NCBI GenBank assembly: GCA_949751835.1
Contig: CATKHK010000005.1
Span: 620,001-684,000 of the forward strand
Direction: 5' to 3'
DNA length: 64,000 nucleotides
From: Blepharisma japonicum
Lineage: Eukaryota > Ciliophora > Heterotrichea > Heterotrichida > Blepharismidae
In this document: one piece after another, positions 11,391-20,514 of the stretch
How the letters are laid out: the number at the start of each line of letters is the position of its first letter
Numbering within the stretch: the first letter of the stretch is position 1
Translations under genes and position numbers: made by a program
Notes under the pieces: model-generated
What the model was told of the DNA's origin: nothing
Databases searched by the model: none
The model's input: the letters and a program-made list of their open reading frames with translations, nothing else

Positions 11391-12050
11391 AGATGAAAAA
11401 TACGAAAATGGAGCAAAAGGCAAATTTAATTAATTTTTAAGCTAATTTACTTCAGGATGATAAATATAAATTATAGTTTAGCAATTGTGAATCAAAGCTT
11501 TATATTTATTTACAGCAAATCATAATTTTGTTTTTAAAAAGAATAAAAATTAATTTTAGATGAAAAAGAAAATAGCCTAAATTTGGAGAATTTTAGCATA
11601 ATAACTGAGGCATCTATCTTTAAACGACTCTAAAGCTTAGCTATATTAAGCTTAATTTAATGAGTTTTCTGCATTATTATATAAAAATACCTCCAATCAA
11701 TGCTCGTGCTCCATAAAATTTTAAAAAATATTTAATAAAAGCTATTTTTATGGTGAAGAGTAGCAATGATAAATTCCTTGATATTATTTAACAAGATAAT
11801 TTTTAAACTAAATAACAAATTCTGCAAGATTCTCTCAAAAATAGTATGTGCCACTTTAAAATTGTATAATAATCGATAAAATTATTATAAATTGACTTTT
11901 TTTCATGAAAATCTTTATTTAAATTGAGATTGAACCTAAAAGTTTAGTCAAATCAATAATTAAAAGATAAGTAATAAAATTTTCGAAATAAATTTTGTAG
12001 AATTATGGCATTAGAAAATCTAGCTAAGGAAATTAAAAAAATATAGCTAA
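11391..12050. other. Intergenic region, no gene seen
   Basis: About 660 nt of AT-rich sequence upstream of INTS6. No open frame with an ATG and no RNA-like structure was found. It continues at ~12051 into the decayed 5' part of the B-box paralogue. Confidence 0.5.
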
Positions 12051-13154
12051 TAAGGAGGTAAAAACACTTTGACGAGTTTATTTTGAGTGAAAAATTGATT
12101 ATTTCGAAAACTTACATCTAAAAAATGCCAAAAATTAAAGTCTCGTATTTAAGAATTGAGAATGAGATTGTGAACTCTTGGCTATTTACCATATGATAGT
12201 TATAATCCATAAATAAAATCAAATCCCAAGTGCTAATTTATTAAAGAAGAATTGACTGATATGGAGTAAGTGTTATTCATATTTATTAAAAACTTATCTC
12301 TTAAAATTCTGAATCAAGGGTTTAACGCTTTTTTTAACTCAGATTTCAAGTATCTTTACAGTTATGATGAAAATCTCAATGGAACAGAACTATATATTTA
12401 TGATATTGAATCTCAAACAATGACATCTTCTCTAGCAATAAAAACATACAATCCTAGTCATCGCCTGCTAGACAATATAACAAATGTTACAAAAGTCTCA
12501 GAATCAAGCTTACACATTATAGGAAAGCTATCAAAAATTACTAAGGGATTTATAATGGATTTAAATAGCAAAGCAGTAAGGCAAATATTTCAATTTGAAT
12601 TCTTATCTCATCCTTTTAATCAGTCCAATGAAATTATTTACTATGAGAATTATTTATTTATTTTCGGAGATCTGGGGCTTTCTGGCTGCATGAGAATTGA
12701 TCTGAATAGCAAGATAAATCATAATATGCCATTTCCGAAATTAGATAGTAATACATATTCTGTTCTTTTGAACAAATATGTTTTAATTGCAAATTATATT
12801 GACACACATTTGTATTTATATGACCTTTTAATTGAGGAATATTCAAAAATCGCTTCTTTTAAACACGTACAATGCCTTAAATTTCTTTTTACCGACAACT
12901 TAAGAGCTTATTTGTGGATACCTCGATGTGCTATTTATGAAAGTGAAGAAAATAATCCATATATATGAAATCTAATAGGAAATTCTGATTTTGGAACCAA
13001 TATTATCCCCTCTGAAATTAATTATAGCAATTATATGGGAAATCTTTATATCGCTTTGATTGCAAAGCCTAAAACGCTACAAACATATTGTTACTTTTTC
13101 AATCGAGAGAAAAAAGAAATGGAGTTGATTTATCATATAATAGGCAATAAATAA
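12051..13154 (+). pseudogene. Decayed tandem copy of the B-box/beta-propeller-like gene
   Basis: Codons from about 12273 to the TAA at 13152-13154 encode a C-terminal half clearly homologous to the next gene: shared MTSSLAIK, KGFIMDL, YENYLF, KFLFTDNLRAY, IYESEENNP and NYMGNLYI. The frame has no ATG at its 5' end. The upstream DNA (12051-12113) still resembles the coding sequence of the neighbour around 13603-13660 (AAGGAGGTA..., then TTTATTTTGAGTGAAAAA against TTTAATTTTGAATGAAAAA) but is broken by stops. The B-box part is not recognisable. I read it as a 5'-truncated pseudogene; expression of the intact 3' half from an internal ATG (residues MTSSLAIK) cannot be excluded. Confidence 0.6.
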
Positions 13155-13215
13155 CATTTGTTTTTATTACATTAATGCCACTCTTTTATAATAATTATTG
13201 GTTAGGAATAGTAAA

Positions 13216-14721
13216 ATGATTGGCAATTTTTCATGCTTTACCTCTTCATGCAAAAAGCAAGTCAAGTTTGTATGTGGATGTACAGTTCCAGAAACAATGA
13301 TGTGTAAAATTCACAAGCTAAATCATCTCAAAGGTAAAAAGCATCATAAAATAAGAAATTTCCAGCTAGAAGACCATCAAGTATCAATTAAAGAAGATGC
13401 TTTTAGGATACTTAGCTCAGAAAGGTTATGATTAGAAAAAGTCCAAATTATTATTGCAGCTAATTTTGAGAAGCCACTACAAGACTTGCTCAGAATAAAA
13501 TTATTGTATATTGAAGAAAGTATAAGTGAAATTGATAAACTAGTCAAAGCATTTAAAAAAATGAGTAACATAGAAAGTAGAATATCAACTCAAATTGTTC
13601 AAAGGGAGGTATATAAAAATAAAGACAATTTGGCAGATTTAATTTTGAATGAAAAAAAGGCTCAAATTGATAAATTTGCACAAAAGGCAATTTCTAGCTT
13701 ATCTAGTAATACTTTCCAGAAAAATCAGCTTTTAGCAGAACTTTTTCAGCTTTCTGCTTTTGACGATTACGATAATTATATTTTTTCTATCGTCACCCCA
13801 ACTTCTCGTATGAAAAAATCATATAAAAAATTTATAAAAGAATGCGAAAATCTTTATTTATTATTAGAGGAATCTCATCTAAAAATTATCAAGCAAAATT
13901 CTCATACTCTTTTTAGCACAGATTTCAATTATCTTTACAGCTATATTGATAGTTATAATGGAATAGAGCTTTATGTTTACGAGATTGAATCTCACAAAAT
14001 GACATCATCACTTGCTATAAAATCTTATCGTCCTAATCGTTACCTATTAGATAGAATAACAAATATTGTAAAAATATCAAAATCAAGTTTACTAATCTTG
14101 GGGAAACTTGCAGAAAAGGCCAAAGGATTTATAATGGATTTAGGCAGCAAAAATACAAGGCAAATTTTTCACGACAAAGTTAAAACTAGTCCTTTTCATG
14201 AATTAAATGAATTTATTTGTTATGAAAATTATTTGTTTGTATTTGGAAGCAAAGACATTGAGAACTGTATGAGGATGAACTTAAATAGCCAGAGATGAAA
14301 GCAAATGAAATTTCCTTATTTGCATGATAGAATTTTTTCTGTATTTTTCAGAAATTATGCTTTAATAAGCTGCTACAGAAATTCAAATTTTTATCTATAT
14401 GATTTTTTGATTGAGGATTATTCTGAAATTTCTGATTTTAAGTATATTAAATGCAATAAATTTCTTTTTACTGATAATTTAAGGGTTTATATGTGAATGT
14501 GAGGTTCAATTTATGAAAGTGAAGAAAATAATCCATTTAAATGAAATTTAATTGGTGATTTTAAATTTGGAATTAATGCTGAGCCTCATGAAATTACTCA
14601 TAGTAATTATATGGGAAACCTTTATATTGGCTTTCTTATAAGACCACAAATGTACTGCTTTAAGTTTAGCAGGGCTAAAAAAGAAATGGAGTTAATTTAT
14701 CAAGAAGATGTTAATAATTAG
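13216..14721 (+). CDS. B-box-type zinc finger protein with C-terminal propeller-like region
   Basis: A 501-aa protein starting at ATG 13216 and ending TAG 14719-14721. The N-terminus has a B-box-like array: C-x4-C, then CGC, CKIH and HLKGKKHH. A helical coiled-coil segment (~75-220) and a C-terminal half with repeated hydrophobic-aromatic strands (KYLYSY-type, YENYLFVFG, NFYLYDFL) follow, resembling kelch or TRIM-associated propellers. TGA codons at 13429, 14296, 14494, 14500 and 14542 are Trp; three of them lie in the WMWGSIYESEENNPFKW segment. It is the intact member of a tandem pair. B-box proteins are often protein-interaction or ubiquitin-pathway components, but no RING is present, so its role is unknown. 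Confidence 0.75.
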
Positions 14722-14935
14722 CATTATATTATAATGGCACAATAATTTTATGGCATTTTTAATATCCTTTTTAAAAAATATTAATAGCGCATCAAAAACT
14801 ATTAAAGTTTAGACTGATAATAGGCAAGCTTGATTTAATTTTGTCAGATCTATATAAAAGTTTAAATATATGAGCAAAAGCTTTTCTTTGGATATTCAAT
14901 TAAAAAAGCTGAATTGTCTTTGATTCATTAGATAA

Positions 14936-15541
14936 ATGGCAAGAAGAGATTAGTAACTTATATACAGCGACTTCTTGTTTAAATTAGTTTTAGTCGGAGA
15001 TTCCGGGGTTGGAAAATCTTGCTTGCTATTGAGGTTTGCAGACGATACTTTTTCAGAATCATACATAAGTACAATAGGAGTAGATTTCAGATTCAAAACC
15101 TTTACGATTGACAATAAGCTTGTCAAGCTTCAAATTTGGGACACTGCAGGTCAAGAAAGATTTAGGACAATAACAAGCGCTTATTATAGAGGTGCTGATG
15201 CTATTTTAATTGTTTTTGATAAGACGAACAAGGAAAGCCTTGATCATATAAAAGACTGGGTTGAAGAAATTAATAAATATTCTGAAGGGTCAGTCAGAGT
15301 ATTGCTGGGAAATAAATGCGATAGAAGTGATAAAATTGAAGTAAGTGAAGAAATGGGGCAAAAGTATGCTGAAATGCATAATATGATGTATCTTGAAACT
15401 AGTGCGTTAAGCGCTCATCATGTAAGTGAAGCTTTTTTCATGGCAACAAGGGAGCTTGTGCAGAAAAAAGAAAAAAAGACACCGAAAGGAAAGAAACTTG
15501 ATGACTTAAAAAAAATTAGGAAAAAGTCGAAATGTTGTTAA
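14936..15541 (+). CDS. Rab family small GTPase (Rab1/Rab8-like)
   Basis: A 196-aa protein with all G motifs: GDSGVGKS (P-loop), STIGVDF (switch I Thr), WDTAGQERF (switch II with catalytic Gln), NKCD (G4) and ETSAL (G5). The C-terminus KKSKCC is a double-Cys geranylgeranylation site, so it cycles between cytosol and membranes. The start lies in a short first exon, ATG at 14936, encoding MARRDY; the 15-nt intron 14953-14967 joins it to DFLFKLVLVGDSG. The YDFLFKLVLVGDSGVGKS opening is typical of Rab1/8/10-type secretory Rabs. The exact subfamily is not assigned. Confidence 0.92.
14953..14967 (+). other. 15-nt intron in Rab gene
   Basis: Sense GTAACTTATATACAG. It splits a Tyr codon (TA|C) and gives the canonical Rab N-terminus RRDYDFLFK. 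Confidence 0.92.
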
Positions 15542-15709
15542 GATTAATTTATATCTACACAAATCGTAATTATTTCTAATAATTAAGCTCAATTTATAGC
15601 ATATATTTAAATATTTATTGTGATTTTCATCTCTTTATTTATACCAATATTTTTAACTTTAATTTAATTTTTTGAGTGACCACAATTTCCGCATGCTTAA
15701 ATATTTTTC

Positions 15710-16385
15710 CTAAAGTTCTTCATCTTGATCACTTTCTCTAATAATTAGCTCCGCGAATTTCCTAATCTCATCTCGATACCTGCATATTTTTTACATTTTC
15801 GATCCATTCCTCAAATCCCCTTCCTCTATCATTTCTTTAGCTTTTTTTATTTGTTCTACAGTAATCAAATCTCACACTTTTTCTTTTCTCTCGTTTTCCT
15901 GCTTCTTTTGCAAAGATAACAAATTTACATCATAAGATGATGTGCAGATATCTTCATCTTTGATACAAAAGCTAGAGCAACTGCTATTATTGCTTAAGCT
16001 CTTTTTCCCTTTTTTAGAAGGAGTGATAGTTTTATAAAAATTATCAAAATTCTGCTTGGCTTTCATTATAGGAGATCGTAGCCTTCTATCAGACACTGAA
16101 GGTATAAGGAACTTGGAGCTTTGAGATAAACGACAGTTTAAGCTGTTTGTTGAAGTATGGCAAGAATTTTTTGACATACTTTGTGGGTTTGTGGATGCTG
16201 TGGTAATCAAGTAGAGTGGAGAAACTTTGGGAGATTTTTTTAGCTTGATTTTCTTTCGAATTTCTTCTCGATAAGTTTTTCATGAAGTGAAGTCTTTTTT
16301 TTCTTTGTTTTCGTAAATCTGCATGGAGTTTTACCTCAGATGCTTGCTTTTTTAAGAGGACTTTTAAGGAAGATTTTTGGGACAT
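15710..16385 (-). CDS. Unidentified basic protein, 214 aa
   Basis: Three exons are inferred: 16385-16335, 16318-15795 and 15779-15710 (TAG). The 16-nt intron 16319-16334 shifts frame from KKQASE into IYENKEKKDFTSWKTYREEIRKKIK. The 15-nt intron 15780-15794 leads to YRDEIRKFAELIIRESDQ. The protein is Lys/Ser-rich with a low-complexity middle (SNNSSCSSFC) and helical ends. No family was recognised. The 3' end is less certain, because an alternative frame before the last intron reads EEWIENVKN, which also looks coding. Confidence 0.55.
15780..15794 (-). other. 15-nt intron
   Basis: Sense GTAAAAAATATGCAG. It removes an in-frame TAA near the 3' end of the 214-aa gene. Confidence 0.65.
16319..16334 (-). 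other. 16-nt intron
   Basis: Sense GTAAAACTCCATGCAG. The 16-nt length is required for the frame change between exon 1 and exon 2 of the 214-aa gene. Confidence 0.7.
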
Positions 16386-16511
16386 TTTGAATTAATTTTA
16401 GTTATAAATATGGATTTAAATAGAGAAAGCAAAATTTTATGCTCTGAGAGTGATTAGAGTAGATGAAATAATTATAGCTTAGAAGTAAAATTATTATTTC
16501 AAAACTATTTT

Positions 16512-17924
16512 TTATTTTAAATTTAAACAAGTCTTTTTTCTTTCAATTCTTAGTGGATAAGGATTTTTCTTTAGCATTGCATCACTTGAGCTTTTAGCTA
16601 TTACCGTGAAGCCTCTGCTTTTCCTGACTGATAGCACTTCTTTTAATTGCAATAATTTTTGCCTTTCAGGTGACTTATTTCTAGATGGTATTTTTTCGCT
16701 GTCTATTAAGGTCCTTTTCTTTATTTGAGAGCATCTATTTCCACTTCCAGTCATAATTGTCCGTGCAGGCAGCTCATCCCGAATAATAATTCTCTGATTT
16801 GTAATACCCTTTTTACTTTCCTCCTTCTTGATGACAGGAATTTCTTCCTCATCGCTACTAACAGACAAATCTCTGCTTCCGTATCTGTATTTGTCTATAT
16901 AATTAGAAACTTGAAGCATATTCCATCTCTTTTCAGGGTTTTTTTGAAAAATATTTGTAATCAAATGCCGCCAATAGTTGGAAACTGATGCAGGAAGCGG
17001 TGCATAATTCACATTTACAATATTCTGTACAATTTGAGCAACCGTATTTCCTTGAAAAGGTAACCTTCCTGTTAATAATGCATAAAAAATGCATCCTAAG
17101 CTTCATATATCAAGAGCTGGCGATGCTCTATTATCAGTCCTTGAAATTACTTCAGGTGCTGTATACATTAAGCTCCCGGAGTCAGATTTTTGCCCTTTTC
17201 CACTAGCAGTACACATCCCTGCAATTCCGAAATCCACGATTTTAATTACATTTTTATTTCTGTTTGAAAAAAGAACATTTTCAAGTTTCAGGTCTCTATG
17301 TATCACCTTATTATTATGGCAATATCTGACAGCACCAATAATTTGTACAGCCAAACTGAAAACTTCTTCTTCATCAAGTTTTCCCATTTCTTCCACATAT
17401 TTTTGAAGTTCTCCTCCACTGCAATATTCCATGACAAAACAAAGCTTGTCATCTAAAGGAAACGCATCAATTAATTTTACAATATTTTGATGTTTTAAGC
17501 TTCTTAATAACATCATTTCTGTATAAACTCTACTTACATCTTCATGAGAAACCAAAGTTTTGTAGCTGACCACTTTGATAGCTACCTCTTCTTTAGTTAA
17601 TTTATTTTTATATAAGGATACAGATCCGAAACCTCCTTGGCCTAGTTTTTTGACTTCTTCGTAAATAGCCATACTTGACTGCCGCAAGAAAGCTTCACCA
17701 CGTGATAGGAATAAAGGCTCGTCTGGATTGAGCATATCTATGTCTTCGTCAGATATTTCGCCTCCTGTAGAATCAAAAATTTTAAAAGACCTCTTAAGGT
17801 GGAGATTAAATTTTTCAGATGATTCTGAGATTATATCTTTGACAGACATGTGTGGCCTTATACGAATTTTGCAGCTTTGGGTTAAATGACCATTGAGGAA
17901 CACTGTAATTTCGGTCTTATCCAT
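16512..17924 (-). CDS. Ser/Thr protein kinase with N-terminal doublecortin-like domain
   Basis: A 470-aa protein. Residues ~5-80 (VFLNGHLTQSCKIRIRP...FKIFDSTGGEISDEDIDML...LFLSRGEAF) resemble a doublecortin/ubiquitin-fold domain. Residues ~88-345 are a CAMK/AMPK-like kinase: GQGGFGSV, VAIKVV, VMEYCSGGEL, VIHRDLKLENVLF, VDFGIAG and the APE of YTAPEV. TGA at 17103-17105 is the conserved Trp of the DIWSLGC motif. The C-terminus is basic and disordered. In animals DCX-kinases bind microtubules; a cortical or ciliary microtubule role is inference here. All catalytic residues are present. Confidence 0.85.
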
Positions 17925-18566
17925 TTATTAGGTTTAGTCAAAAGTGATCGGGTGGATATTTCATTAGCTTATTGTAACGCAAGTGGACTAGATTAGATAA
18001 TATGGATTTGTGCAGTATAATTCTTTAATAATGTCTGAATATTAATAGGCGTCAATATTTAGTATATAAGCTGACTATTCAAATCAAAATATTTATTTTA
18101 AAAGGATATTAAAATTTGAATCAGCAAATTAAAATTATTATTATTTAATCAGCTATGCTTTTATTATGCTGGGCTCGCCTTAGTATTTTAAATTTTGGTA
18201 TATCAGAGTTAAACTAAAACAATGCTTTAACACAGATTGAATTCCAGTTTTTGGTCTATTTTTTGAATCCAGTCTTCTTATCGATCTCAGTCATGAAAGT
18301 ACACAAAGAAGACCCAGCATTTGGCTATAAAAGCAATTTTATTTGCATGCTAAAAATATTATTTGCATTTTATACCTACTCATAAAATAATTCATAAAGC
18401 AAAACAATTATCTTATAGTAATGAAATTAGATTTGAAGATAAATAGCTAATCTTGCAGATTTAATTATTAATTACAAAACCGTTTAGATTATGAAATTTA
18501 GCTAGATTGCTTATGTAGTAAAGACAAATTCATTTTAATAAACTTTAATCTTAAGTAATGTATGAT
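17925..18566. other. Intergenic region with a weak open fragment
   Basis: A 642-nt spacer. On the plus strand 18218-18385 stays open for 55 codons, including NPVFLSISVMKVHKEDPAFG, but no ATG precedes it and the flanks are full of stops. It could be a gene remnant. Nothing else was recognised. Confidence 0.4.
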
Positions 18567-19739
18567 TTATTCTGTATGAGTTTGTGTAGGACATACACTA
18601 TTTGTACTAATCTTAGCTGGAAATGAGCTTGCACTATCCTCAGCCTTGTATCATTGATGGATATGATCCCCTTTGATATTGTAATCATTGATCATATTTA
18701 GTGACCCAGTCACAAATAGTCTATAGGTGCTCTCAAAAGGCTGCCAAGAGCTTGCTAGCAGAACTCCTGCATAAAGTGTAGTGCCAGCTGGAGCCATGAG
18801 TTGTATAGTGTTAACGTAAAAGCTTGCTTCAGAACTTGCAATAAGTTTCCCACTTGCATCATAAACTGCTAAGCTAAATGAATCAGCATCCATGATTGGG
18901 ACTACAACAATGGTAATAAATTGGTCTACCCTTGAATATATTGGGTAAAGATCGACTTCGTTGAACTGAGTTGTCCCTCCATTCACCATGAATGAGGCGT
19001 CTGGAGTTTTTATGCATTTAGCTGTATTTTCAGCGTAGCTTTCAAACAGCTCATAAGTCATTAGGACATTTATATCGAAATTCATAGTAACTGTCCTAAC
19101 AATTTTTCCATCGCTGACGTAATTTCCATCAACGTCTGTCTTATAGCCATGAGCACCAATTGGCCCTAAAGGTCCTAAGGCACCTAAAGCACCTAATGGC
19201 CCAATAGGACCTAAAGCACTCCATAAACCTAGAGCACGGAGCTGGACAGCGAAGTCATTATTTTTGAACAGAGCTTGGCCTGGGTCCTTTATACCATAGT
19301 ATTGGGTTGGCGAGACTGGCCCATTTCTACCTAAAGGTCCATCCATTCCCATAGGTCCTCCAAAGCCTGTTATGTATTTGGCAAATAGAGACCAATCCCC
19401 GAATCCTGATATTCAATCTGAGGGATTCCAAGTATTATTTCCAATAGGACCTAAAATTCCTAATGGGCCTTGTGGACCTAGAGGTCCAAGGTATCCTAAG
19501 CAGCTGCTAGATGACAGGTATTCTTCTAGAGTTCCTCCTGGCAATTTGGACGGATCAATTACTGGACAAATACTACTATTGGTCACAGATGATATGGACT
19601 CAACTGTTGTGTATGTGTATGGAGCATGGACAGGTAGCCATACATCTATGCAATCTGCTACCGAAAAATGCGCAAGGCTGCATAGAACAAGTAGGATAAT
19701 TACTTTCTGGTGCATTAATTTTATAATTTTGTTAGGCAT
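18567..19739 (-). CDS. Secreted protein with collagen-like Gly-Pro-Leu repeats
   Basis: A 390-aa protein with TGA=Trp at 19413-19415 and 18651-18653. A signal peptide is clear (VIILLVLCSLAHFSVADC). Gly-X-Y-like tracts follow: GPLGPQGPLGILGPIG, GPMGMDGPLGRNGP and GPIGPLGALGALGPLGPIG. The C-terminal ~180 residues form a beta-rich domain with no Cys pairs except around CIKTP. No transmembrane segment or GPI tail is apparent, so it is predicted to be secreted or stored in granules. The Gly repeats use Leu/Ile/Ala rather than two prolines, so a true collagen triple helix is uncertain. The start could be the later Met at MHQKVI. Confidence 0.78.
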
Positions 19740-20514
19740 AAAGATGAAATAAGGATCATTAATTAAAACCTGAGCTTAAAAATTAGATATTTAAATTGAT
19801 GACGTAGATTTTGATGATGTAATATGCAAACACCAACTGATGCATTGGGATTCTCATATCGATTTATAAAAGATATTTTATGTTTATAAAAAGCTTAATA
19901 CTCAATGATAAACTAAGAAAAAGATTTAGTATTTGCTATTTTATATGATTATAAATATTTATGTACTTAGCCCTATATTACGAATATTTAATTTTTTTAG
20001 CTATTAAAAATTTTAGAGAGGCTTTATTGTTTTACCTTTCAAAAAAATCTAAATGCTTTCTGTATTTTAATCAGCATCATTTCTAATTGAAGTGGCAAAA
20101 AATTTCAACTCAAGCATGTATTGTTATAAATATTGGTGAATATGCTGCCATTATTAAATCATAAAATGGCAGAAATATCGATACTTCGAAAAAGACTCAA
20201 AAATATTCCAACAAATTATTTTACATCCTGATACTATTTTATTATCAAAGCAGAAATTTTATATTGAAAAGAAGATAAGAAACGATTGTTATAATTTTTC
20301 AAAAAATGAGAAATTCACTTTAAATTGTTAAGTCATTCTAAAATTTTATCAAGCTCAAAGAAATCTTCTGTTTAGTCCTTTGCTAAATTATTTAGATAAA
20401 TATCTTAAATATTAATTGTGTATATTATACTTTTAACTTTAGTTTATTAAATGGGATTTATTAAGCAATATGATAAACACTTTATTAAAATTTCCCTTAA
20501 TTAAACATTTTAAT
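19740..20514. other. Intergenic region, no gene seen
   Basis: 775 nt, strongly AT-rich with many stops in all frames. No repeat or RNA gene recognised. It separates the promoter of the collagen-like gene from the 3' end of the acyltransferase-Rab gene. Confidence 0.5.

Noticed and set aside
11388-11423. Upstream extension of INTS6 by 11 codons
   Set aside because: The extension has no ATG (it begins TTG); ATG at 11388-11390 directly precedes the VWA strand NVAFVIDTS.
15768-15840. Alternative minus frame EEWIENVKN at the 3' end of the 214-aa gene
   Set aside because: It needs a two-base frameshift to connect to the upstream exon; the 15-nt intron model gives a longer coherent C-terminus without any error.
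17089-17406. Plus-strand frame inside the kinase gene
   Set aside because: Mirror image of the conserved kinase domain on the minus strand; no domain of its own.
18218-18385. 55-codon plus-strand fragment with NPVFLSISVMKVHKEDPAFG
   Set aside because: No start codon upstream and stops on both sides. It looks somewhat protein-like and may be a remnant, but support is too thin for a gene.
19372-19752. Plus-strand frame opposite the collagen-like gene
   Set aside because: Antisense shadow of Gly/Pro repeats; the minus strand has a signal peptide and organised domain.
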